DNA of 64,000 bases. It comes from an uncultured Lachnospiraceae bacterium. Its GTDB lineage: Bacteria; Bacillota; Clostridia; Lachnospirales; Lachnospiraceae. Positions 56,176-64,000 of this stretch are shown piece after piece. Under the pieces are notes generated by a model. It ran no database searches, was not told the origin of the DNA, and saw only the letters and a program-made list of their open reading frames with translations. Position 1 is the stretch's first letter; the number at the start of each line of letters is the position of its first letter. The DNA is taken from contig CAJKGK010000019.1 of assembly GCA_905199445.1 (NCBI GenBank), positions 1 to 64,000 of the forward strand, read 5' to 3'. The translations under genes and the position numbers were made by a program.

Positions 56176-57225
56176 ATGTATTTGCTTACAAGAATTGTTG
56201 AATTTGCCGATATGAATCAGATGTCGGCGGTATTTGGTCCATGCGACGCGAATATTAAATTAATTGAAAAGACGCTTCCTGTAACGATTACAGGACAGGG
56301 CCTGGCCGTGAAAATTACCGGCGAGGCCGAACTTGTGGAAAAAACTGCAAGTACCATAGAGACATTGATTCAAATGCAGGGTAACGGACAGCTGATTAAT
56401 GATACCGTTGTCTGTCAGGCCATGGAACTTGTGGAAGACGGCAGTGCCAAAGATGCGGTTATGGTGATGAAAGATGTGATTACCGTGACCTGTAAAGGTA
56501 AGCCTGTGAAGTGTAAAACTATTGGTCAGAAGAACTATATACGTGCGATTGGAGAGCATCCCGTAACGATTTGTATCGGACCGGCAGGTACCGGAAAGAC
56601 GTATCTGGCCATCGCGATGGCAGTGGAGGCTCTGAAGAATGAAGAGATTTCCAGAATCATCCTTACCAGGCCTGCCGTGGAGGCTGGAGAGCATTTGGGC
56701 TTTTTGCCGGGAGATCTGCAAAGTAAGGTTGATCCGTATTTAAGACCCCTGTATGACGGTCTGTTTGAAATGCTGGGAGAGGAGAAGTTTAACCGGCATA
56801 TTGAGCGGGGAATCATCGAGGTAGCGCCCCTGGCCTATATGCGGGGCCGTACGTTAAATAACAGCTTTGTGATCCTGGATGAGGCTCAGAACGCCAGCCT
56901 GGAACAGATGTTTATGGTACTTACCCGTCTGGGTGAGGGTTCAAAGATTATTGTGACCGGAGATGTGACTCAGGTCGATCTGCGGGATCGTGCCTCCGGT
57001 TTGGAGACAACCGCACAGATTCTTAAAAATGTAGACGGTGTTGCTGTGTCCAGACTGAATAACCGGGACGTGGTTCGCCACAAGCTTGTCAAGGATATCA
57101 TTAAGGCCTTTGAAAAATACAGAGATCTTGATGAGGAAAAACAAAGGAGGAACAGTGATGACGCTGAACATCGAAACAGAAGTAGACATTCCGTCAGGAC
57201 TCGATTACCGAAAAATAATCAATGA
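56176..57225 (+). CDS. phoH: PhoH family ATPase
   Basis: 349 residues; AAGGAGCG precedes the ATG. N-terminal KH-like region (about 1-110), then the PhoH ATPase domain: Walker A IGPAGTGKTYLAIAMAVEAL (about 136-155), RPAVEAGEHLGFLPGDLQSK, Walker B FVILDEAQNASLEQM and VTGDVTQVDL. PhoH/YbeZ is linked to YbeY in RNA handling. The last ~23 residues are read through the start of ybeY in another frame, giving a 68-bp overlap. Confidence 0.95.
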   Translation: MYLLTRIVEFADMNQMSAVFGPCDANIKLIEKTLPVTITGQGLAVKITGEAELVEKTASTIETLIQMQGNGQLINDTVVCQAMELVEDGSAKDAVMVMKDVITVTCKGKPVKCKTIGQKNYIRAIGEHPVTICIGPAGTGKTYLAIAMAVEALKNEEISRIILTRPAVEAGEHLGFLPGDLQSKVDPYLRPLYDGLFEMLGEEKFNRHIERGIIEVAPLAYMRGRTLNNSFVILDEAQNASLEQMFMVLTRLGEGSKIIVTGDVTQVDLRDRASGLETTAQILKNVDGVAVSRLNNRDVVRHKLVKDIIKAFEKYRDLDEEKQRRNSDDAEHRNRSRHSVRTRLPKNNQ

Positions 57226-57658
57226 CGTTGTCAATACTGCCCTGGATTTTGAAGAATGCCCATATGAGGTGGAGCTAAATGTTATTTTGACCAATAATGA
57301 AGAAATTGCGCTGATTAACAGAGACTACAGAGATTTATTCAAACCAACGGATGTTTTGTCTTTTCCCATGGTAGATTATGTGGCACCGGGAGATTTTACC
57401 CAGCTGGATACTTATGACGAGGAGGACTACTTTAATCCTGAGACCGGAGAACTGATGCTTGGAGACATTATTGTGTCCATGGATAAGGTTTATGAGCAGG
57501 CTGAAAAATATGGACACAGTGTGGAGCGAGAGCTGGGATTTCTTGTAGCTCACAGCATGCTGCATCTGTTTGGCTATGATCATATGGAACCTGAAGAAAC
57601 TGAAGTGATGGAAGTCAAACAGAATGATATTTTAAATATGATTCATCTGACAAGATAA
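57158..57658 (+). CDS. ybeY: Endoribonuclease / rRNA maturation factor YbeY
   Basis: 166 residues from ATG 57158 (AAAGGAGG upstream, inside phoH). The zinc-binding motif is HSMLHLFGYDH (H-x3-H-x5-H) near residue 131. LNVILTNNEEIALINRDYR and TDVLSFPM are further family blocks. YbeY takes part in 16S rRNA 3'-end maturation and ribosome quality control. Confidence 0.96.
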   Translation: MTLNIETEVDIPSGLDYRKIINDVVNTALDFEECPYEVELNVILTNNEEIALINRDYRDLFKPTDVLSFPMVDYVAPGDFTQLDTYDEEDYFNPETGELMLGDIIVSMDKVYEQAEKYGHSVERELGFLVAHSMLHLFGYDHMEPEETEVMEVKQNDILNMIHLTR

Positions 57659-57683
57659 ATTAGACCTAAAGGAGCGTACAAAT

Positions 57684-58793
57684 ATGAAAAAAATGATGGC
57701 AATAAGCAAAATAACAGCCGCTGCAGTGCTGGCTTCAATGCTTCTGGCCGGCTGCGGCAAAAGTGATGCACAGACAGAAGCATCGGAAACTTTGGCTGTG
57801 AAGGAAACTGAGAGTGTGAAGGAAACCGAATCTCAGACTGAAAGCGAAACCCTTGTACAGGAAACCGAGCAGACGCTGGGCGAAAACCAGATGTACAGTT
57901 ATCTTACCGGTGAAGTTGTAGATAAAGCTGTTGGTGAGAAACGTCCGGTGGCACTGATGGTTAATAATATTGAAGATGCCACACCTCAGCAGGCCGGTCT
58001 GTCCCAGGCGGATGTTCTTTATGAGGCTGTTGTGGAGGGAGATATTACCCGTCTCCTGGCCGTATTTGAGGATACTGCAGATATTGAAAAGGTGGGATCC
58101 ATCAGAAGTGCACGACACTACTATATTGATTTTGCCAATGATAATGATGCCATTTACTGTCATTACGGATGGTCAAAATTTGCTCAGGATCGTATAACAC
58201 AGGATGGCATGAAAACCGTAAGCCAAAATGTGGGTTCTGCTTATTTCCAGGATAATAATTATGCGGCGCCGCACCATATTTTTGCCAGTGGAGAAACACT
58301 GGAAGCTGGAATTGCCGAAATTGGTGTAGACAGAAATTATCCGGAAGGCTATGAAGGTCATTTTAAATTTAACACAGAGGACACAGATCTGGGATATGGA
58401 ACCATTGCCAATAAAGTGGATATTCCTTTTGTGTTGAGCAGCTGCTACCTGGAATATGACAGCACAGATAAGGTTTATAAAAAATATCAGTATGGAGGTC
58501 CTCAGCTGGATGCCAATAACGGTGAGCAGCTGGCTTTTAAAAATGTGATTGTGCAGAAGGTGGCATACAGCAGTATGGGCACACCGGAAGGCCATCAGGA
58601 CCTGAAGCTTGACGGAAGCGGCGAAGCTGTTTATATTACAGACGGTAAGGCTGTCAATATTACCTGGACCCGTGAAAGCAGCAGCGATCAGACAAAGTAT
58701 TACTACGAAGATGGAACTCAGGTAAAGATGAATCCAGGAAAAACATATATTGCTGTTGTTCCCACAACATTTGATATTACCCTGAGCGAATAA
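57684..58793 (+). CDS. DUF3048 family lipoprotein (YerB-like)
   Basis: 369 residues. Lipoprotein signal: basic start MKKMMAISK, hydrophobic core, lipobox LLAGC with the Cys at residue 24. A Glu/Thr-rich linker (about 32-65) follows. The DUF3048 core has RPVALMVNNIEDATPQQAGL, DVLYEAVVEGDITRLLAVF and GSIRSARHYYIDFANDNDAI. Function of the family is unknown. The protein should be anchored to the outer face of the membrane. Confidence 0.92.
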   Translation: MKKMMAISKITAAAVLASMLLAGCGKSDAQTEASETLAVKETESVKETESQTESETLVQETEQTLGENQMYSYLTGEVVDKAVGEKRPVALMVNNIEDATPQQAGLSQADVLYEAVVEGDITRLLAVFEDTADIEKVGSIRSARHYYIDFANDNDAIYCHYGWSKFAQDRITQDGMKTVSQNVGSAYFQDNNYAAPHHIFASGETLEAGIAEIGVDRNYPEGYEGHFKFNTEDTDLGYGTIANKVDIPFVLSSCYLEYDSTDKVYKKYQYGGPQLDANNGEQLAFKNVIVQKVAYSSMGTPEGHQDLKLDGSGEAVYITDGKAVNITWTRESSSDQTKYYYEDGTQVKMNPGKTYIAVVPTTFDITLSE

Positions 58794-58813
58794 GTCGGAA
58801 ACGAGGTTTATTC

Positions 58814-60430
58814 ATGGAAACTCGAAAGAAAAGCAGAGGTGACAGCATCCTGGTTCAGAGTGCCATATTGGCGGCGGCTCAGATTCTTGTACGTGTCATC
58901 GGTTTGTTTTACCGTGTGCCGCTGCAGAGAATTATCGGAGATGAGGGAAACGGATATTATGGTTATGCTTATCAGATTTATCAGTTTCTCCTGCTGTTAT
59001 CAAGCAGTGCCATACCGACGGCGGTGGCATTGCTTGTGTCAAAGCATTTGGCCAGACGGGAATACAAAAATGTACTGCGTATTTTTAAAGGGGCACTGCT
59101 TTATGCCGTGATTGTGGGCGGGGTTGTCAGCCTGCTGACCATGTTTGGGGCCCGCGGGATTGCACAGGCCATGTTTTCTACTGAAAAGGTGGCGCCTGCG
59201 CTGGCTGTTTTGGCTCCGACTATTTTTATATCCGCCGTAATGGGGGTTTACCGTGGGTATTTCCAGGGAAAAAATGCGATGATGCCAACAGCGGTTTCTC
59301 AGCTGATTGAGCAGGTTCTCCATGCAGTCGTCAGTGTTGTAGCCGCCTGGTTTCTGATTGTTAAAGGGCCGGAGTACGGTGCTGCGGGAGGAACTTTGGG
59401 TACCTGCCTGGGCGCTCTTGGCGGATTGATTTTTGTGATGATTGTTTATCACTTATATAAACCCACAATTTATAAGCTGTTAAAAAGGGATGCGAGTAAA
59501 CATCTGTACAGCACAAATCATGTGATGAAGCTGGTGACCATGACCATGGCACCGGTGATTTTAAGCTCAACGATCTACCAGATCAGCGGCATTGTGGATT
59601 CTTCCATGTTCAGTAAAATTATGGGCGGCCTGGGATATGCAGACGATGTGGCGACATCTTTGTTTGGTATATATTCGGGACAGTATCAGATGATTATTAA
59701 TATTCCATTGGGCATTACGTCTTCAATCGGTATTGCACTGATTCCAACCATTACAAAGGTACTGACTCTTGGGCGGTATCAGGAGGCCAGAAATAAAATA
59801 GACTCGGTACTTAAACTGACCAATGTTTTATCTATTCCCTGTTTTGTAGGTCTGGCTGTTTTGGCAGAACCGATTATGAAGCTCTTATTTGTTGTCAAGA
59901 ATGATGTGCCGGCCAATCTGCTTATGCTTGGCGGTGTGACGGTTGTCCTTTATTCCTTCTCTACGGTGACGATTGCCGTGCTTCAGGGAATCGGAAAAAT
60001 GAAGACACCGGTTATTAATGCAGCGATATCTCTGGGAATCCATATTATTTTTGTATTCATTCTGCTTCAGTTTGCGGATATGAATATTTATGCCCTTGTT
60101 TATGGCAATATTGTATTTTCATTTGCCATGTGCGGGTTGAACCTGGTTGCTTTGTATCGATATATTGGTTATCGGCAGGAAATTCTCCATTCTTTTGTGC
60201 TCCCCGGTGCAGCCTCGGCAATCATGGGCGCCATTGTATACTTTATTTACAAAGGCTCTTATTTCCTGATTCACTCCAATTTGGTTTCAGTGATGATCTC
60301 CGTTGTGGCTGGTGTAGCCGCTTATGGAATTGCCCTGATTCTTATGGGAGGAATCAGTGAAGAAGAAATGTATAGCCTGCCTAAGGGCAGTGTGCTTGTA
60401 CGCCTTTGTCGAAAATTTCATATGCTGTAA
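58814..60430 (+). CDS. MATE/MOP-superfamily flippase, SpoVB-like
   Basis: 538 residues with about 14 hydrophobic segments. Start: GDSILVQSAILAAAQILVRV then IGLFYRVPLQRIIGDEGNGY, which is the polysaccharide-biosynthesis/SpoVB signature. SpoVB-type proteins flip lipid-linked precursors (lipid II in the related MurJ/Amj function) and SpoVB itself is needed for spore cortex. Sporulation genes nearby fit, but a general cell-wall role is possible. It follows the DUF3048 gene by 20 bp. Confidence 0.88.
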   Translation: METRKKSRGDSILVQSAILAAAQILVRVIGLFYRVPLQRIIGDEGNGYYGYAYQIYQFLLLLSSSAIPTAVALLVSKHLARREYKNVLRIFKGALLYAVIVGGVVSLLTMFGARGIAQAMFSTEKVAPALAVLAPTIFISAVMGVYRGYFQGKNAMMPTAVSQLIEQVLHAVVSVVAAWFLIVKGPEYGAAGGTLGTCLGALGGLIFVMIVYHLYKPTIYKLLKRDASKHLYSTNHVMKLVTMTMAPVILSSTIYQISGIVDSSMFSKIMGGLGYADDVATSLFGIYSGQYQMIINIPLGITSSIGIALIPTITKVLTLGRYQEARNKIDSVLKLTNVLSIPCFVGLAVLAEPIMKLLFVVKNDVPANLLMLGGVTVVLYSFSTVTIAVLQGIGKMKTPVINAAISLGIHIIFVFILLQFADMNIYALVYGNIVFSFAMCGLNLVALYRYIGYRQEILHSFVLPGAASAIMGAIVYFIYKGSYFLIHSNLVSVMISVVAGVAAYGIALILMGGISEEEMYSLPKGSVLVRLCRKFHML

Positions 60431-60494
60431 TTCCCGGAGTCTGTATAATCCGGTATAAAAGAACAGATAATGTATTTTAAAGGAGTGAACAACC

Positions 60495-61076
60495 ATGAAA
60501 AAATACATTATCTTTTCTTTTTGTACGCTTTTTGCGATCTGTGCGGCCTATACCATCAGTTATCAGAAATTGTCGGAAGGGATGAAGATCCGTGAAAATC
60601 AATCCGGTGAGATTGCGGTATCTTCCAGGGAAGATACGGTAAAACCGGAGGCCAGATTGATTATGGAAACTTATAATGCCGCAGATGGTACAAGCGAGAA
60701 AAAAGTGCTGTCTATGCCCGCCGTTTATCTGGGGCTTACCCGCAGCGGTGTAACTGAAAAACTTGAAGACTATATGGAGAACCTGTCAATTACAGATCTG
60801 GAAAAAGGACTTGTAGGGTTTGATCTGATGTATTTTTCTCCGGACTGTCTTTTACTTCGCAAAACCTATCAGCCTGCACAGGATTTTATGAAATATTACG
60901 TAAAGTTGAATAAGGGATGTATTACGGTATACTATAGTGACCGCAAGACCGTTTATGAATACACGGATATTGATTTTAACAGTCTGCCCTCGGATGTAGC
61001 TGCGGCTGTCTTAAGTGGAATGGAGGTCAGAGACGAGAAAACGCTGTACGATTTTTTGGAAAATTATTCGTCCTAA
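60495..61076 (+). CDS. Exported BofC-like protein
   Basis: 193 residues. N-terminal signal or anchor (about 2-24, KKYIIFSFCTLFAICAAYTI), then an extracytoplasmic domain. The last ~65 residues (YYVKLNKGCITVYY, YTDIDFNSLPSDVAA, GMEVRDEKTLYDFLENYSS) follow the BofC C-terminal pattern, in which an LP turn, a Gly-hydrophobic-x-hydrophobic strand and a final LE-x-YSS helix recur. BofC controls the SpoIVB checkpoint of sigma-K activation in Bacillus. The N-terminal part is not recognisable as BofC, so the role is tentative. Confidence 0.6.
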   Translation: MKKYIIFSFCTLFAICAAYTISYQKLSEGMKIRENQSGEIAVSSREDTVKPEARLIMETYNAADGTSEKKVLSMPAVYLGLTRSGVTEKLEDYMENLSITDLEKGLVGFDLMYFSPDCLLLRKTYQPAQDFMKYYVKLNKGCITVYYSDRKTVYEYTDIDFNSLPSDVAAAVLSGMEVRDEKTLYDFLENYSS

Positions 61077-61142
61077 AAGATAAATCAATTGACGGAAAAA
61101 AGTGCTATCATTGAAGAAAAACAAAGAAAAGGAGGAGCGCAT

Positions 61143-62159
61143 ATGTCAATATTAGTGACAGGTGGAGCCGGTTACATAGGCAGCCATACATGTGTGGAAT
61201 TACTGAATGCAGGATACGAGGTTGTTGTGGTGGACAATCTTTCCAATGCCTGTAAAGAGTCGCTGGAACGGGTTAAAAAGATTACGGGAAAAAATCTGAC
61301 TTTTTATGAAGCAGATATTTTGGACCGTGAAGCGCTTGTGCATATTTTTGAAAAGGAAACTATTGAGTCCGTCATTCATTTTGCCGGACTCAAGGCTGTG
61401 GGGGAGTCCGTGTCAAAGCCGCTGGAATATTATCAGAATAATATTTCAGGAACCCTTGTTCTGTGTGATGTGATGCGCCAGTTTGGGGTTAAAAATATTG
61501 TTTTCAGCTCTTCGGCGACTGTTTATGGACGCCCGGCACAGATTCCTATTACAGAACAGTGCCCAAAGGGAACCTGTACAAATCCTTATGGATGGACGAA
61601 GTGGATGCTGGAACAGATTCTTACAGATCTGCATACGGCAGACAGTCAGTGGAATGTCATCCTGCTCCGCTATTTTAATCCTATCGGAGCCCATGAGAGC
61701 GGTCTGATCGGTGAGGATCCAAAAGGTATCCCCAATAATCTGGTTCCATATATCACTCAGGTTGCCGTTGGCAAATTGGAAAAACTTGGGATATTCGGCA
61801 ATGACTATGATACACCGGATGGTACCGGCGTAAGAGATTATATTCATGTGGTCGATCTGGCCAGAGGTCATGTGAAAGCCATTGAACGGTTGAAGGATAA
61901 AAAGGGTGTGCTTGTTTATAATCTGGGGACAGGCAATGGTTACAGTGTGCTTCAAATTGTCAAAGCTTTCGAAAAGGCCTGCCAAAAATCGATTCCTTAT
62001 GAGATTAAAGAACGCCGGCCAGGTGATATTTCGACCTGCTATGCAGATCCTGCACTGGCTAAGGAAGAACTTGGCTGGACTGCAGAGAAGACGCTGGATG
62101 ATATGTGTGCGGATTCCTGGAGATGGCAGAGCGGTAATCCTAACGGCTATCGTGAATAA
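61143..62159 (+). CDS. galE: UDP-glucose 4-epimerase
   Basis: 338 residues from ATG 61143 (AAGGAGGAG upstream). GalE interconverts UDP-galactose and UDP-glucose, with bound NAD+. Seen: ILVTGGAGYIGSHTCVELL (about 3-21), VVVDNLSN, HFAGLKAVGESV, SSSATVYG (catalytic Ser/Thr), the YGWTK motif (Tyr/Lys) and RYFNPIGAHESG. It lies 0.95 kb from the GH112 phosphorylase, whose galactose-1-phosphate product is fed into the pathway that uses GalE. Confidence 0.97.
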   Translation: MSILVTGGAGYIGSHTCVELLNAGYEVVVVDNLSNACKESLERVKKITGKNLTFYEADILDREALVHIFEKETIESVIHFAGLKAVGESVSKPLEYYQNNISGTLVLCDVMRQFGVKNIVFSSSATVYGRPAQIPITEQCPKGTCTNPYGWTKWMLEQILTDLHTADSQWNVILLRYFNPIGAHESGLIGEDPKGIPNNLVPYITQVAVGKLEKLGIFGNDYDTPDGTGVRDYIHVVDLARGHVKAIERLKDKKGVLVYNLGTGNGYSVLQIVKAFEKACQKSIPYEIKERRPGDISTCYADPALAKEELGWTAEKTLDDMCADSWRWQSGNPNGYRE

Positions 62160-62179
62160 ATGATATAAAAGTAACGTAC

Positions 62180-62223
62180 AAAGGGGCCGGCAACAGTGAA
62201 TTTTACTGCTGCCGGCCCCTTTG
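62180..62223. terminator. Strong terminator between galE and the convergent CBM9-like gene
   Basis: AAAGGGGCCGGCA pairs with TGCCGGCCCCTTT-type sequence, with CAGT/ACTG as an inner stem. A-rich on the left and T-rich on the right, so it may act on both strands. Confidence 0.85.
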
Positions 62224-62280
62224 CATTTGAGACAGCGTCATCAGAGCGGTATCATCGTGTGATCGGAGTTGAACAAACGA

Positions 62281-62880
62281 TCATATGATTTTTGCTTTTA
62301 CAAAAAAATCGGTGTTGTGAAAATTCGGTGCCGGCAGATTCACGGGGGCCATACTGCCATAATGCTCGATTGCCGGATCTTCAGACAGCTTGTAAAAATT
62401 ACAACTGACACGTTTTTTCCGTTTCCAGTCAGCCTGAGGCTGATAAGCAAAAATAATGGATTCCGGGATAAAGAATCGGATTTGCCATCCGTTGCCGGTG
62501 GTGACAGATTTAATTTTCAGCGCACGGATCTGCTCCGGCCGAAAATTTTCCCGCAGGTGCCGCGAAGGACCAAAAGCGGCAATACAGGCGCCGTTGGCAT
62601 TAAACTCAAAGTTAAAATACTGAGGGCTTTCCGTGTCAAATTTGAAAAATGCTTCAAGGGCACTGTCTTTATAGACCGGCTGAAAATTATACTTATAATT
62701 TGCTGTCGGGTGGAGCTCTTCACAGCCGAGGATGACAATAAACCCTTCATTTTCCAGATAGCCAACACTGCCATTTGCTTTAGGGCGGTACACGCTTCGC
62801 CACTGAAAGTTGGAAATTTCAAAGGAATGACACTGCTGCAGATCTGAAAAGCTTGAAATTCTCCGGATTTCGTAAACCAT
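62281..62880 (-). CDS. CBM9-like carbohydrate-binding domain protein
   Basis: 199 residues, no signal peptide. The body matches the family 9-like carbohydrate-binding module: FQWRSVYRPKANGSVGYLEN, then KDSALEAFFKFDTESPQYFNFEFNANG-type strands (about 71-97), and NGWQIRFFIPESIIF. GGAGGATTG precedes the ATG on the - strand. Being cytosolic and single-domain, it may bind or process internalised sugars, but nothing is proven for such stand-alone members. It is convergent with galE and divergent from the GH112 gene. Confidence 0.75.
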   Translation of the reverse strand: MVYEIRRISSFSDLQQCHSFEISNFQWRSVYRPKANGSVGYLENEGFIVILGCEELHPTANYKYNFQPVYKDSALEAFFKFDTESPQYFNFEFNANGACIAAFGPSRHLRENFRPEQIRALKIKSVTTGNGWQIRFFIPESIIFAYQPQADWKRKKRVSCNFYKLSEDPAIEHYGSMAPVNLPAPNFHNTDFFVKAKII

Positions 62881-62933
62881 AGGATCAATCCTCCAATTCC
62901 ATGACTGAATTTTAATTTTGTATGCCTGATTTT

Positions 62934-62962
62934 ACTTTATCCCAAATTAAAAAAAACTTCAA
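62934..62962 (-). promoter_or_regulatory. Minus-strand promoter for the CBM9-like gene
   Basis: On the - strand: TTGAAG (62962-62957), 17-bp spacer, TAAAGT (62939-62934). Confidence 0.55.
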
Positions 62963-63015
62963 TAGGTCACAAAAAAACGTGGATAATTGTGCAAATTAAA
63001 CGGCGGATAATGCTA

Positions 63016-63044
63016 TTGTATACTGACAATTTATCCGATATACT
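63016..63044 (+). promoter_or_regulatory. Promoter for the GH112 phosphorylase
   Basis: TTGTAT (63016-63021), 17-bp spacer, TATACT (63039-63044), about 60 bp before the ATG. Confidence 0.6.
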
Positions 63045-63104
63045 TTAAACATCAAAGAAATTTCCAATGCTTTTTGGGAGTAAAAATGAATGGAGGAGAA
63101 ACTT

Positions 63105-64000
63105 ATGTCAAAAACAAAAGGCCGGGTTACATTACCGAGCGAGTCAAATTTTCTTGAAGAGACAAAAGAAATGCTGGAGCGCTGGGGCGCAGATGCGCTG
63201 CGTGACAGTGATGGAACTAAACTGGATGACGACATAAAGGCTCTGGATGCCAAAATTTATACAACGTATTTTGTTGCGCGCGGTCATAATGAATTTGCCA
63301 AGGAACATATGGAAGAGTGTCAGCAGATGTATTTAATGTCCCGCCATAATGTGGCCTGCGAAGATCCATTGTCTATTGCATTTATGGAAGGCTATTATCA
63401 GGAGCAGGTGATTCCGGATTATATCCATGATCCTAAAAAGTGGTGGGAAGTTATTGACCGGACAACCGGGGAAGTCATTGCGCCGGACTGCTGGGAACTG
63501 AATGAAAAACTTCACCGGGTCACCGTAAAAAATGCGCAGCCATTTCATGAGTATACCGTATCTTTTCTTGTTTATGCGATCTGGGATCCTACACAGATGT
63601 ATAATCACATTACCAATAACTGGGGTGATAAGCCGCATGAGATTCCTTTTGATGTCCGTCAGAGTGCGTCCGGAAACTTTGCAAAAGAATATCTGGTTCA
63701 GTGGCTGAAAGATAATCCGGAGGTAGATGTTGTTCGTTTTACAACATTTTTCTATCACTTTACCTTAGTGTTTAACAACCATGCAAAGGAGAAGTTTGTG
63801 GACTGGTTTGGCTATGGAGCCACAGTATCCGTTAAAGCACTGGAAGCGTTTGAGCAGGAATACGGCTATGCGCTCAGACCTGAAGATATTGTTGATAACG
63901 GCTATTATAATTCCACATTCCGTGTACCTACAAAACATTATCTGGATTACATTGACTTTATTCAGAGATTTGTTGCCAAAAAGGCCAAGGAGCTGGTGGA
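63105..64000 (+). CDS. lnpA: 1,3-beta-galactosyl-N-acetylhexosamine phosphorylase (GH112), 5' part
   Basis: 298 residues are visible from ATG 63105 (TGGAGGAG upstream); the gene runs off the right edge (family members have about 720-750 residues). GH112 enzymes phosphorolyse galacto-N-biose or lacto-N-biose to galactose-1-phosphate and GalNAc or GlcNAc in the cytosol. Seen: GRVTLPSESNFLEETKEMLE, RWGADALRDSDGTKL, AKIYTTYFVARGHNEFA, IWDPTQMYNHITNNWGDKPH and VDVVRFTTFFYHFTLVFNN, all family blocks. The substrates come from mucin O-glycans or milk oligosaccharides. Confidence 0.94.
   Translation, partial: MSKTKGRVTLPSESNFLEETKEMLERWGADALRDSDGTKLDDDIKALDAKIYTTYFVARGHNEFAKEHMEECQQMYLMSRHNVACEDPLSIAFMEGYYQEQVIPDYIHDPKKWWEVIDRTTGEVIAPDCWELNEKLHRVTVKNAQPFHEYTVSFLVYAIWDPTQMYNHITNNWGDKPHEIPFDVRQSASGNFAKEYLVQWLKDNPEVDVVRFTTFFYHFTLVFNNHAKEKFVDWFGYGATVSVKALEAFEQEYGYALRPEDIVDNGYYNSTFRVPTKHYLDYIDFIQRFVAKKAKELV

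Noticed and set aside
62269..62847. 192-residue plus-strand frame opposite the CBM9-like gene
   Set aside because: The minus-strand frame has a good promoter, ribosome site and family pattern; the plus-strand one has none.
1..64000. CRISPR arrays, IS elements, prophage genes, tRNA or rRNA genes
   Set aside because: No regularly spaced direct repeats, transposase or phage-like frames, or tRNA T-loop patterns were seen by eye; a tool scan would be needed to exclude short or degenerate cases.

Overview
The window looks like chromosomal core DNA from a low-to-mid GC, endospore-forming, anaerobic gut Firmicute, most likely Lachnospiraceae (Blautia/Ruminococcus-like). This is an inference from the content: spoIVA, yqfC, yqfD and a SpoVB-like flippase (sporulation); RbgA, RecU, YraN, RNase HII and Der in Firmicute-style neighbourhoods; a two-gene SUF system (SufC plus one short SufB/D protein); and, at the right edge, a GH112 galacto-N-biose/lacto-N-biose phosphorylase, which fits growth on mucin or milk glycans. 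Most genes are on the + strand in tight operons with clear AGGAGG-type ribosome sites. I saw no IS element, prophage, CRISPR array, rRNA or tRNA.

Layout. 1-11.9 kb: rlmH, rplS, two signal peptidase I paralogues flanking rbgA, rnhB, yraN, pgeF, a DUF512 radical SAM protein, der, plsY, a pfkB-family kinase and gpsA. 12.0-13.5 kb: spoIVA behind a sigma-E-like promoter. 13.6-17.3 kb: a small Xre/membrane-protein pair (- strand) with an elaborate operator, then a structured leader RNA, an HTH-TPR regulator and an MFS transporter. 17.4-24.7 kb: D-Ala-D-Ala carboxypeptidase, a CNNM-type CBS transporter behind a long leader, yaaA, bcp, a GH2 beta-galactosidase and a Cof-type phosphatase. 24.9-28.6 kb: sufC-sufB, a YoaK-type membrane protein and an enolase homologue that has lost most catalytic residues. 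28.7-35.7 kb: a Gfo/Idh/MocA oxidoreductase, ilvN, ilvC, a divergent MATE/TetR pair and a membrane-anchored MutS-like ATPase. 35.8-43.8 kb: rnhA, an RsmF-like methyltransferase, an RsuA-HAD fusion, ygiQ, an SDR, an unknown membrane protein, an RluA-type synthase and recU. 43.8-49.8 kb: histidine genes hisZ-hisG-hisD-hisB-hisA(like)-hisIE without hisC, hisH or hisF. 49.8-64 kb: a tiny membrane protein, alaS, capA, rpsU, yqfC-yqfD-phoH-ybeY, a DUF3048 lipoprotein, a SpoVB-like flippase, a BofC-like protein, galE, a CBM9-like protein (- strand) and the start of the GH112 phosphorylase.

The most interesting items are: (1) the enolase pseudoenzyme beside the minimal SUF genes; (2) a leader RNA at about 14.53-14.74 kb with nested helices, a possible pseudoknot and an intrinsic terminator ahead of the HTH-TPR regulator; (3) a HisA-like protein whose first catalytic Asp is His, next to a HisIE with an extra degenerate N-terminal domain; (4) a signal peptidase paralogue with the catalytic Lys changed to Arg; (5) an in-frame pseudouridine synthase-HAD fusion. 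All family calls were made by eye from motifs and gene order; no database search was run.
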